Position numbers and translations under genes: made by a program
The notes under the pieces: generated by a model
Told to the model about the DNA's origin: nothing
What the model saw: the letters and a program-made list of their open reading frames with translations, nothing else
Databases searched by the model: none
Source of the DNA: Clostridium akagii DSM 12554
Lineage (GTDB): Bacteria; Bacillota; Clostridia; Clostridiales; Clostridiaceae
DNA length: 64,000 bases
Direction of reading: 5' to 3'
Assembly: GCF_000686725.1 (NCBI RefSeq)
Contig: NZ_JMLK01000011.1
Span: 124,001 to 188,000, forward strand
Part shown: piece by piece, positions 1-8,171 of the stretch
How the letters are laid out: every line of letters begins with the position of its first letter
Position numbering within the stretch: position 1 is the first letter of the stretch

Positions 1-953
1 CAATATTTGATTCTTTAGGAATAGATGTAGTTTTAGATGGACATGATCACTGTTATACTAGAACTTATCAAATGAAGGGCGGACAAGCTATTAAAACTGA
101 CGCTGTGGATGCTCAGGGTAGAGTAGTAGATGCAACAGGTACTCTTTATATCACTGCTAATTCTGCCAGTGGAAGTAAGTATTATGAAATGCAACAACCA
201 GGTACAAATAATTTTTATGAAGCTAAAAAGGAACAAATCAAAGTACCAACATTTTCTAGGGTTACAGTAACAAGCAATAGTTTCACAATTACAACATATA
301 GAACTGATACAATGACTCAAACTGATAGCTATACATTACTTAAATCCACTAAACCGGATGTATCTTCAGCAAATGTTATTGATCAAATAAACAGTTTACC
401 CGCTTCAAGTGCAATTACATTAAATGATAAAAATAATGTCCAAAATGCGCGTATTGCTTACACTGCTTTAAGTGCTGATGAGCAAAAACTTGTAACTAAT
501 ATTACCTCTCTTTCAGATGATGAAACACAGATTGCAAGCATTGAAGCTGCAGCAGTAAAAGCTGCTGATCAACAAGCAGCAGCTACAGTTATTGCTAAAA
601 TAGACGCAATTCCTCAAAATGTAGCTTTATCAGATAAAGAAACTGTTACGGCTTTAAGAACTGCATACAATGCACTTACAGATGCTCAAAAGGCTTTAGT
701 TACAAATTACAATAAATTAACAACAGCTGAAAGCACTATAACAAAACTTCAAACACCAGCAGTTACAACAACACCGGTAGCAACTGCAACAACCGCAACT
801 GCAACACCAATTTCAAGAGTTACAACAACTGCAAGTACTTTGCCAAAGACTGGACAGTTTGTAGATGAAAGTGTTCTTATGGCATTGGGATTAGTATTAA
901 TTATTGCTGGTTCTTCAGTAATATTAATAAGTAGAAAGAGAAAAAGAGTATAA
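1..953 (+). CDS. LPXTG-anchored metallophosphoesterase, 3' part (5' end outside window)
   Basis: The frame is open from the first bases and runs through a GHDHCYTRTY motif (about 45-74), the metal-binding GHxH-type signature of calcineurin-like or purple acid phosphatase-like phosphoesterases, so the gene begins before the window and the internal ATG at 72 is not its start. After the catalytic domain come two homologous segments of about 65 residues (roughly 357-555 and 575-750), each with a V.A.I..LP...SDK..V..AR.AY.ALT..QK.LVTN pattern, typical of surface-protein spacer repeats. A Thr/Ala-rich linker leads to LPKTG, a hydrophobic segment and a basic RKRKRV tail, a classic sortase sorting signal. 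The product is therefore expected to be a secreted, cell-wall-anchored phosphatase. Substrate is unknown. A sortase gene follows directly. Confidence 0.9.
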   Translation, partial: IFDSLGIDVVLDGHDHCYTRTYQMKGGQAIKTDAVDAQGRVVDATGTLYITANSASGSKYYEMQQPGTNNFYEAKKEQIKVPTFSRVTVTSNSFTITTYRTDTMTQTDSYTLLKSTKPDVSSANVIDQINSLPASSAITLNDKNNVQNARIAYTALSADEQKLVTNITSLSDDETQIASIEAAAVKAADQQAAATVIAKIDAIPQNVALSDKETVTALRTAYNALTDAQKALVTNYNKLTTAESTITKLQTPAVTTTPVATATTATATPISRVTTTASTLPKTGQFVDESVLMALGLVLIIAGSSVILISRKRKRV

Positions 954-982
954 TATTAATTAATGGTTAAAAAAATTGCTAG

Positions 983-1036
983 GGGCTACACTGAAATTAG
1001 AAAATATATAATTTTGTTGTAGCCCTTATTTTTTAT
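983..1036 (+). terminator. Intrinsic terminator between surface phosphatase and sortase
   Basis: GGGCTACA (983-990) pairs with TGTAGCCC (1018-1025) and is followed by TTATTTTTT. The loop is long (27 nt). It lies between two genes that should work together, so it may lower rather than abolish sortase transcription. Confidence 0.7.
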
Positions 1037-1051
1037 AAGGGGGATAAGTGA

Positions 1052-1651
1052 TTGAGAAAGGTGAGAATCATTGCTGGGGTACTAGTATTAATAGGTGTGT
1101 TAATAATCTCATATGCATTTGCGGCTAAGTATTGGACAATGCAAAAACAAAATACTATGATAAATAATTATGAAAAACAAATTAAAAATTCAAAAAACAA
1201 CAAAAAATCTAACGTCAAGGATAGTACCATAGATTCCACGGACCTCAAAGACATAATAAAAAATGGAACAATAGGTATACTGACTATTTCCAAAATAGAT
1301 TTAAAAGTTGCTATAGGTGAAGGTGCTGACCTTAAAACACTAAAATATGCAGTGGGACATTTTAAAGGTACCGCTATGCCTGGGCAAAAGGGCAATTTTT
1401 GCTTAGCAGGTCACAGAAGCTATACTTTTGGAGAATATTTTAATAGGTTAGGCGAGCTTAAAGATGGAGATGAAATACAGGTTAAAACAGTTAATGGAGA
1501 GTATAAATATAAAGTATATGATATACAAGTTGTGCTTCCAAGCCAGGTTCAAGTATTAAACCCTACTACGGATTCCACTATGACTCTTGTAACATGCACA
1601 CCTATAAGGATTGCTACTCATCGATTAATAATTAAAGCAAGATTAGAATGA
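1052..1651 (+). CDS. Sortase (class D-like)
   Basis: Membrane transpeptidase that cleaves LPXTG-type signals and links surface proteins to peptidoglycan. The 199-residue protein has an N-terminal membrane anchor (about 5-25), a Lys/Asn-rich spacer, and the sortase fold with all three catalytic residues: His121 in LAGHRS, Cys182 in TLVTCTP, and Arg191 in THRLIIKA. The TLVTC motif and overall length fit class D-type sortases of clostridia and bacilli; class assignment is tentative. Start is TTG at 1052, preceded by AAGGGG at good distance; there is no better ATG. It sits just downstream of an LPKTG protein gene, which is its probable substrate. Confidence 0.9.
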   Translation: MRKVRIIAGVLVLIGVLIISYAFAAKYWTMQKQNTMINNYEKQIKNSKNNKKSNVKDSTIDSTDLKDIIKNGTIGILTISKIDLKVAIGEGADLKTLKYAVGHFKGTAMPGQKGNFCLAGHRSYTFGEYFNRLGELKDGDEIQVKTVNGEYKYKVYDIQVVLPSQVQVLNPTTDSTMTLVTCTPIRIATHRLIIKARLE

Positions 1652-1896
1652 TTTTTATGTATTTTTTGTTTTAATTGATCCCCATTCATTTATAATCTAG
1701 GAGTATTATAATGCATATCTATCTAAGAAGCTGCAATAAATTTCTTGACGGCTTTATATTAGTGTTGAAAAACATATAGATAATGTGAATTTAAGGTATA
1801 ATACACATATAGATGTTTAAATCTATTAGGTTTCACGAAAAAGTTATTAGGAGATATGTAGCTTTTTTATATACCTTAAGGGGGTTATGTTATTAT

Positions 1897-3915
1897 ATGG
1901 AGATATTTATTGTTGTACTAATTCTTCTTACCAGCATTGGTGTTTCAAATGTTATAAATAGATTTACCCCATGGATACCAGTACCTTTAATCCAAATAGC
2001 ACTAGGAATAGTTTTAGCTGTTTCTCCACTAGGAGTAAATATGCCTCTTGACCCGGAGCTATTTATGGTATTGTTTATTGCACCACTTCTTTATAATGAT
2101 GGAAAAATAGTTAAGCGTGACGAGATATGGAAATTAAGAATTCCGATTTTATTAATGTCCTTAGGTTTGGTGTTTACAACAGTAGTGATAGTAGGGCTAG
2201 TTATAAACAAGATGATACCTTCTATTCCACTGTCAGCGTCCTTTGCTCTGGCGGCTATTTTATCACCAACAGATGCAGTTGCAGTTGGTGCATTATCAGA
2301 GAGAATCCATTTACCAAAACAAATAATGAGATTACTTGAAGGCGAGGCCTTAATGAATGATGCTTCAGGTTTAGTTGCATTTAAATTTGCAGTTGCGGCT
2401 ACCGTAAGCGGAGTATTTTCTATAACTCATGCCACGTTTAGCTTTTTTGTTATTGCTATAGGTGGAGTTTTGTGCGGAATAATTACTGCTTATTTAATAA
2501 TAAGAGGTAGTAAGGCAATAAGAAGACTTGGAATGGAAGATGCAACATTCCATGTATTAGTGCAAATATTAACTCCATTTATAATTTATATGATTTCCGA
2601 AGAACTTGGTGTATCAGGTATTTTAGCTGTAGTTGCAGGTGGAATAGTTCAATCAATTAAATCGGATTTTACAGAATCAGCAATTTCTAAGTTAAAGATT
2701 GTATCTTCTAGCACATGGTCAGTAATTTTATTTATATTAAATGGCTTAGTGTTTTTGATACTTGGACTACAGATTCCAGCAGTAGAATCTGTGATTTTAA
2801 AGGATAACAGTATTAGTAATGTTCAGGTATTTATATATATTTTAGTTATTTCATTAACATTGATCGTTCTTAGATTTTTGTGGGTATATTTATTTTGGAA
2901 TGAAAGTTGGAATATTGGTAAAAAAAAGCATGTATACAAACATAAATTAAAGCCATCTATTTTAACAGCGCTTTCAGGTGTTAGGGGTTCAGTAACTTTA
3001 GCTGGAGCTTTTTCCATACCTTATGTTCTGGGCAATAATGAGGCTTTTCCCGAACGTGACTTAATTATATTCATAGCAGCAGGTGTTATTTTGTTTTCAT
3101 TGATTTTGGCTAGTACTGTTCTTCCTATTTTGTCAAAGGGAGATAAAAAACTAGATGCCTATAATGTGGATATGCTAGAAAAAGAAATATTTAGAAAAGT
3201 AATTAGAGTTGGAATTAAAGCTTTAAATGATGATCTAGATTTAGATAACAAAAAAGCAACCTTATCATTAATTTCCAGTTATAAAAAAATCATAAAAAAT
3301 AATTTTATAAATAAGCAAGAATTCCAGCTTAACATCCAAGATAGAAAGATAGAAAAAGATATATTAGCAATAGGGCTTAAAGCTGAGCATGTTGAAATAA
3401 AAAGGTTATTTAAAACTGGCGAAATTTCTACTTGTGTTATGGATAAACAGGAGTATGTACTGAATAACATGGAGAAGTATTTAGATAGAAAAATAAAGTT
3501 TAGAGTAATAAATAAAATTATATTAGTAAGAAAGATTATTAAAAATTTACTAGTTAAATCAACAACTGCAGAGCAGGCAAATATGCAAGAGTTAAAGCGG
3601 GCAAAGATATTAACTTCTAAAGCCGCTATAGTTAAAATAAAGGCTCAAATGAATGAAGAAAATATGAAAGCTTCATTTGTAGTTATAGATCATTATAATG
3701 AAATTATAAGAAAAATGAATAGAGTAAGCAATAAAGATAAGGATCTTAATTTTTATAAGCAAAGAAGGGAATTACAATTTAAAGCTCTTCAGGCACAAAG
3801 GAATGAAGTACAATCCTTATTTGAAAATAATGAAATTACAAGAGAAATTGCTAGCAAATTAAGACAATTTATAAATTATCTTGAGGCTATTATTATAGAG
3901 GAAGAAATAGTTTGA
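1897..3915 (+). CDS. Na+/H+ antiporter, CPA1 family
   Basis: Predicted cation/proton exchanger of the plasma membrane, used for pH and sodium homeostasis. The first 400 residues are a chain of hydrophobic segments carrying the CPA1 motifs SPTDAVAVGALSERI and GEALMNDASGLV; the last 270 residues are hydrophilic, Lys/Glu-rich and probably a cytoplasmic regulatory tail. I place the start at ATG 1897 (MEIFIVV), behind AAGGGGG at 1878-1884, rather than at ATG 1813. A TATAAT at 1797-1802 would leave almost no leader for the upstream start, and the extra 28 residues are not typical of the family. The glycerate kinase gene begins 17 bp downstream, so the two are likely co-transcribed. Confidence 0.88.
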   Translation: MEIFIVVLILLTSIGVSNVINRFTPWIPVPLIQIALGIVLAVSPLGVNMPLDPELFMVLFIAPLLYNDGKIVKRDEIWKLRIPILLMSLGLVFTTVVIVGLVINKMIPSIPLSASFALAAILSPTDAVAVGALSERIHLPKQIMRLLEGEALMNDASGLVAFKFAVAATVSGVFSITHATFSFFVIAIGGVLCGIITAYLIIRGSKAIRRLGMEDATFHVLVQILTPFIIYMISEELGVSGILAVVAGGIVQSIKSDFTESAISKLKIVSSSTWSVILFILNGLVFLILGLQIPAVESVILKDNSISNVQVFIYILVISLTLIVLRFLWVYLFWNESWNIGKKKHVYKHKLKPSILTALSGVRGSVTLAGAFSIPYVLGNNEAFPERDLIIFIAAGVILFSLILASTVLPILSKGDKKLDAYNVDMLEKEIFRKVIRVGIKALNDDLDLDNKKATLSLISSYKKIIKNNFINKQEFQLNIQDRKIEKDILAIGLKAEHVEIKRLFKTGEISTCVMDKQEYVLNNMEKYLDRKIKFRVINKIILVRKIIKNLLVKSTTAEQANMQELKRAKILTSKAAIVKIKAQMNEENMKASFVVIDHYNEIIRKMNRVSNKDKDLNFYKQRRELQFKALQAQRNEVQSLFENNEITREIASKLRQFINYLEAIIIEEEIV

Positions 3916-3932
3916 ATTTGGAGGTAATTGAT

Positions 3933-5075
3933 ATGAAAGAAAACTTAACTATTCTCTTGGCACCAGATTCTTTTAAAGAAAGCATGACGGCAAAAGAAGT
4001 TTGTGAAGCTATGGAAAGAGGAATTAAAAAGGTCAATAAAAGCATTAATTGCATACATGTACCAATGGCAGATGGTGGGGAAGGAACAATGCAATCCCTA
4101 GTTGATGCTACAGGTGGAAATATATATTACTTAAATGTGGTTGGTCCATTAGGAAATGAAGTAAAAGCATCCTATGGCATTTTAGGTGATGGCGAAACGG
4201 GAATATTAGAGATGGCCAGTGCAAGCGGTTTGCATTTAGTGCCTATACAGAAAAGAAATCCGCTAATAACCACAACTTATGGTACCGGACAATTAATAAA
4301 AGCTTGCCTAGATTATGGAGTAAAAAAACTGTTAATAGGTATAGGTGGTAGTTCAACTAATGATGGCGGTGCAGGAGTTATTCAGGCTTTGGGTGGAAAG
4401 CTTATGGATAAAGGCGGAAATGAAATTGGCTTTGGTGGTGGGGAATTAAGTAACCTTGCAAATATAGATTTAGTTGATTTTGATCCAAGATTAAAGAATA
4501 CTTTAATAGAAGTAGCTTGTGATGTTAATAATCCATTATGTGGTGCTAAGGGTGCTTCAAATGTGTTTGGATTGCAAAAAGGAGCTACTTCACAAATGAT
4601 AGAAGAATTAGATATTAACCTAAGGCATTTTGCTAAAATTGTTAAGGAACAATTAGGTAAGGATATTTTAGATGTTCCAGGTGCAGGAGCAGCTGGAGGA
4701 CTTGGAGCAGGCCTTATGGCATTTTTAAATGGTACTCTAAAAAAGGGTATAGAAATAGTTATTGAATATACAAATTTAGAGGAAAAAGTGAAATTAGCAG
4801 ATATGGTTTGGACTGGTGAAGGAAGCATAGATTTTCAAACTCAATATGGTAAAACGCCTTTAGGGGTAGCGACGGTGGCAAAACGATATAACAAGCCTGT
4901 AATAGCGTTTGCTGGAAGAGTTGGTGAAAATATAGACGTATTATACGATAAGGGCATAGATTCTATATTCGGTATTGTAAGAGAATTAACAACTTTGGAA
5001 GAAGCTTTATCAAACGGTAAAGAAAATATAGAGAAAACTGCTGAGAATGTAGTAAGATTAATGAATCTAATATAA
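3933..5075 (+). CDS. Glycerate kinase (GarK/GlxK family)
   Basis: Phosphorylates D-glycerate with ATP, feeding it into lower glycolysis. The 380-residue protein has the usual family opening LLAPDSFKESMTAKEV, the MADGGEGT motif near residue 45, IGGSSTNDGGAG in the middle and the Gly/Ala-rich GAGAAGGLGAGL segment; length is normal. Start is ATG 3933 behind GGAGG (3920-3924); the in-frame TTG at 3912 overlaps the antiporter stop and has no ribosome binding site. It follows the antiporter by 17 bp and precedes the MBL protein by 16 bp. There is no neighbouring glycerate or glucarate catabolic gene, so its physiological substrate source is not shown here. Confidence 0.92.
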   Translation: MKENLTILLAPDSFKESMTAKEVCEAMERGIKKVNKSINCIHVPMADGGEGTMQSLVDATGGNIYYLNVVGPLGNEVKASYGILGDGETGILEMASASGLHLVPIQKRNPLITTTYGTGQLIKACLDYGVKKLLIGIGGSSTNDGGAGVIQALGGKLMDKGGNEIGFGGGELSNLANIDLVDFDPRLKNTLIEVACDVNNPLCGAKGASNVFGLQKGATSQMIEELDINLRHFAKIVKEQLGKDILDVPGAGAAGGLGAGLMAFLNGTLKKGIEIVIEYTNLEEKVKLADMVWTGEGSIDFQTQYGKTPLGVATVAKRYNKPVIAFAGRVGENIDVLYDKGIDSIFGIVRELTTLEEALSNGKENIEKTAENVVRLMNLI

Positions 5076-5091
5076 ATTGGAGGCAAAAATT

Positions 5092-5895
5092 ATGGAAGTA
5101 ATTAATATTTTAGGTACTGGGAGTGCTATGGTTACAAAATGTTATAACACTTGTTTTACTATTTCAAACGGGAAAGAACATTTTTTGGTGGATACAGGTG
5201 GAGGAAATACTATACTTTCAAATTTAGAAAAATTAGATATTGGTATGGATCAAATTCATAATGTTTTTATATCACATAGACATAATGACCATATTTCTGG
5301 TATTATATGGGTTATAAGGGCTGTGGCTCAGCAAATCATCAATGGAAAATATGATAATAATTTGACGATTTATTGCCATAAGGAAAATATTGATGCAATA
5401 AATACAATTTCGGATCTACTTTTAGATAAGAAATTTACAAAATATATTGGAACGAGGATAATATTTCGTGAAATTAATGATAAATGTAAATTATCTATAC
5501 TAGATTGGAATATAAAATTTTTTGATATTAGAAGCACAAAACAACTACAATTCGGGTTTAGTACAATACTTAAAAATGGTAAAAAGATAACTTTTTTAGG
5601 TGATGAGCCTTATAATGAAAAGTCCTTTGAATATGCAAATAATGCAGATTATCTTTTTCATGAAGCCTTTTGCTTGTTTTCACAAAAAGATATATTTAAG
5701 CCTTACGAAAAACATCATGCTACAGTAAAGGATGCATGTGAAAATGCATCTCGATTAAATGTAAAGAATATAGTTATGTATCATACTGAAGATAAAAATA
5801 TAACCCAGAGAAAAAAATTATATACTGATGAGGGTAGAAAATTTTATTCGGGAAATATTATTGTTCCTGATGATCTAGATATTATTGAATTGTAA
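5092..5895 (+). CDS. MBL-fold metallohydrolase, ribonuclease Z-like
   Basis: Beta-lactamase-fold zinc hydrolase resembling the RNase Z/ElaC branch. Visible motifs in order: NILGTGSA, FLVDTGGG, the metal-binding HRHNDH signature (about residues 62-67), LGDEPYN, FHEAFC and YHTED. At 267 residues it is a little short of canonical RNase Z (about 300), and the exosite region is not obvious to me, so tRNA 3' processing is only one possibility. Start ATG 5092 is set by GGAGG at 5079-5083, just after the glycerate kinase stop. Its last 14 bp overlap tail-to-tail with the LytTR regulator on the opposite strand. Confidence 0.8.
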   Translation: MEVINILGTGSAMVTKCYNTCFTISNGKEHFLVDTGGGNTILSNLEKLDIGMDQIHNVFISHRHNDHISGIIWVIRAVAQQIINGKYDNNLTIYCHKENIDAINTISDLLLDKKFTKYIGTRIIFREINDKCKLSILDWNIKFFDIRSTKQLQFGFSTILKNGKKITFLGDEPYNEKSFEYANNADYLFHEAFCLFSQKDIFKPYEKHHATVKDACENASRLNVKNIVMYHTEDKNITQRKKLYTDEGRKFYSGNIIVPDDLDIIEL

Positions 5896-6631
5896 GCATA
5901 AGTAGTTTTTTTAATCCATTTAATGCTCTAAAAGAAATAAGGCATTCTTCACCGTTTACCATATGTGCAATCCGCCTTGTTACATCTATTTCCTTAATAT
6001 TGTTTATGTTTATTATATATGATTTATGACATTTATAAAATGTATTAATATCTAACTTGTCTTCAATTTCTTTAACCTGTGAATTAAATTCAAATTGTTT
6101 ATCAATAGCATGCAATATGATTTTGTGTTTGTTTTGTGAAGTTTCAAAAAATAAAATTTTATTATATTCAACATTTATTATTTTATCATTAAGCTTAACA
6201 TTAAAAATTTGTCCGAGTTTTGTAGCCTTCGCAGAATATCTTTTATTAGCATTAATAATGCATTGATATATTCTTTCATTTACAGCATGAAAATCATCTT
6301 TTATAATATAGTCCATAGCTTCTATTCGGTATTTAAATATGAGAGGGGTCATCTCTTCATGGGTAGTAATAAACACAATAAAGCCACGGGGGTCATATTC
6401 TCGTATCTTTTCTGCTAAAATTAAGCCATCTATATCAGTATTTAAATTAATATCTAAAAAATACAATCCGGAAGTTTCATTATTAGTTATGTAATCTAAA
6501 ATACTGTAAGGATTTTCTGTAGACAGCGCTACTTCCATGTCAAAGTTCTCAATGATTATAAAGTTTTTTATGATTTTTGTAAACTTTTTTCGTAGCAAAT
6601 CATTATCTTCACAAATAAATACCTTAAGCAT
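5882..6631 (-). CDS. LytTR-family response regulator (AgrA/ComE type)
   Basis: Two-component output protein: an N-terminal receiver domain (about 1-125, with the acidic pair ED near residue 8 and the phospho-acceptor Asp in YFLDINLN) joined to a C-terminal LytTR DNA-binding domain (about 145-245; FFETSQNKHKI, FYKCHKSYIIN). LytTR regulators bind imperfect direct repeats and usually control peptide signalling, competence or bacteriocin genes. It lies 11 bp after the kinase gene, transcribed in the same direction, so the two form a pair. An AGGAGT-type site precedes the ATG. No agrB or agrD gene is visible nearby. Confidence 0.9.
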   Translation of the reverse strand: MLKVFICEDNDLLRKKFTKIIKNFIIIENFDMEVALSTENPYSILDYITNNETSGLYFLDINLNTDIDGLILAEKIREYDPRGFIVFITTHEEMTPLIFKYRIEAMDYIIKDDFHAVNERIYQCIINANKRYSAKATKLGQIFNVKLNDKIINVEYNKILFFETSQNKHKIILHAIDKQFEFNSQVKEIEDKLDINTFYKCHKSYIININNIKEIDVTRRIAHMVNGEECLISFRALNGLKKLLMLTIQ

Positions 6632-6642
6632 CCCATCAACTC

Positions 6643-7950
6643 CTAAAGATTGTCTATTTTAATATTTTGGATAAATTCATCATCCTTATTTAATGTTTCT
6701 ATAGTGATGTTATTATATTTTCCTAAAATTTCTTTGAGACTATTAAGACCTAATCCTCTGGTTTCACCCTTGGTGGAAAAACCTTTTTGAAACATTTTGT
6801 AAATAGGTGGCATTTCTTCTGAATAATTGTTTATGATAGTAAAAAAAATCGAACTACTTCCATAAAAAATAGCGATTTTAAGGGAAGGTTTATCACATTT
6901 TACATTGGCTTCAACTGCGTTATCAATTAAAATGCCAATACATCTGCAAAGATCTACAATGTCCATATTAATTTTTTCTACTGATTTGGGTATGTCTATA
7001 AGTACATCAATGCCGAGTTCCTGAGCTCGTATGAGTTTAGAGGAAAGCACGCCTTTTAATTCTGGGAGTTTTATATTTTTTAATAAACCTAATTTATAAT
7101 TGTTTGATTCAATACCTTTGCTTAAAGGCAAAATATTACGATTAAAATGTTTTTCAAGTCCATCCATGTCTTTTTCCTCTATATAACCAACCATAGTGGA
7201 AAGAATGTTTATGTAATCATGCCTAAAAGATTTCATGTCTGTATATATCTTTTCTAAGCTATCAGTATATTGCTGCAAGTTTTCAAATTGAATTTGCTTA
7301 TTTTTATATTCTAAATCTTTAGTAATACTTTTAATTAGTACATACATAATTATCAATAAAATTATTAAATAGCAAAAAAATAATATTAAATTTATCTTTA
7401 TTATTTTGTTAGTGCTACCATTGTTAGGTTGTAAAATCATATTTGTGTAAAAAATTGTAAGCGTTAATATTAAAGTTAAAAGTATCAATAATCCATTTTT
7501 AATATTTAAAATCATAGTGTTTAGTTTAACTTTTTTGTTTATTAAAATGCCTAAAAATTTACTAAAGGCAAATACTAATGTAAATTCAATAACAAAAACT
7601 ATTAAATAAATTGACATACTATTTACTGATTTGTTTAAATTCATTCCAAAAATATAAATGCAAATGTAACTTATTAAATATTCAAAAACTATGGTAATAA
7701 TAAATGAAAATATGCATAAGCAAACACTTTTTATTATGTTCTTATTGTTTCCATAAATAAAAATAATGGGTATAACGATCTCTGGAAATACTGCTATAAA
7801 TTGACCTTGTTGAAATGCAATTACAGAAATAATTTCTGTGATTATTATCATTAATATTAGCTTATTAATTACTATTTTATAGGAATTTAAATTTATTATA
7901 GAACAATATATTATTAAAATCGAGGCTAATGTTTTTATTGAACCGTGCAT
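6643..7950 (-). CDS. Sensor histidine kinase, AgrC-like (GHKL)
   Basis: Membrane kinase of the agr/quorum-sensing class. The first 210 residues contain about six hydrophobic spans; the cytoplasmic part has the AgrC-type phosphorylation box SFRHDYINILSTMVGY and a GHKL ATPase region with an N box (CIGILIDNAVEA) and TRGLGLNSLKEI. The rest of the protein is Ile/Leu/Asn-rich like its host. It is the first gene of the two-gene operon with the LytTR regulator and is divergent from the M50-like membrane protein at 8172, which suggests the latter is a target or partner. The ligand is unknown. Confidence 0.88.
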   Translation of the reverse strand: MHGSIKTLASILIIYCSIINLNSYKIVINKLILMIIITEIISVIAFQQGQFIAVFPEIVIPIIFIYGNNKNIIKSVCLCIFSFIITIVFEYLISYICIYIFGMNLNKSVNSMSIYLIVFVIEFTLVFAFSKFLGILINKKVKLNTMILNIKNGLLILLTLILTLTIFYTNMILQPNNGSTNKIIKINLILFFCYLIILLIIMYVLIKSITKDLEYKNKQIQFENLQQYTDSLEKIYTDMKSFRHDYINILSTMVGYIEEKDMDGLEKHFNRNILPLSKGIESNNYKLGLLKNIKLPELKGVLSSKLIRAQELGIDVLIDIPKSVEKINMDIVDLCRCIGILIDNAVEANVKCDKPSLKIAIFYGSSSIFFTIINNYSEEMPPIYKMFQKGFSTKGETRGLGLNSLKEILGKYNNITIETLNKDDEFIQNIKIDNL

Positions 7951-8008
7951 ATTTGATTAAAGCCACCTTATGTATAATTTTATCATATTATATCATATTA
8001 TGAACACA

Positions 8009-8035
8009 TACTTACTATATTTTTCACGGTAAGTA
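8009..8035. promoter_or_regulatory. Inverted repeat TACTTAC-n13-GTAAGTA in divergent promoter region
   Basis: Perfect 7-bp arms (8009-8015 and 8029-8035) in the 221-bp region between the kinase and the M50-like gene. Immediately left is an exact 10-bp tandem duplication, TATCATATTA twice (7981-8000). Probable regulatory DNA; no known consensus recognised. Confidence 0.4.
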
Positions 8036-8060
8036 CAAGAAAATATACGTTTAGTATTTT

Positions 8061-8124
8061 TACAGATTATACTAATAAATTTATCGTATAATCTGTAATA
8101 GGATTATATGATGAATTTATTAGT
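8061..8124 (+). promoter_or_regulatory. Two overlapping, mutually exclusive inverted repeats upstream of M50-like gene
   Basis: TACAGATTATAC (8061-8072) is perfectly complementary to GTATAATCTGTA (8086-8097). ACTAATAAATT (8071-8081), which shares two bases with the first arm and fills its loop, is perfectly complementary to AATTTATTAGT (8114-8124). Both cannot form at once. The region ends with AAGGAGGTG (8158-8166) and the TTG start at 8172. It could be a double operator or an RNA switch. A GTATAAT lies inside an arm, so a promoter may overlap it. Confidence 0.5.
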
Positions 8125-8171
8125 AGGCAAAATCTAAAATAGTATTTAGATTTTACTAAGGAGGTGGAAAA

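Noticed and set aside
4382-4828. 148-codon open frame opposite the glycerate kinase gene
   Set aside because: Mirror frame of a clear conserved gene; Pro/Ser/Ala-rich shadow composition and no start signal.
7951-8171. Possible agrD-like peptide gene between the kinase and the M50-like gene
   Set aside because: Only an 8-codon frame without a ribosome binding site was found; no AgrD features.
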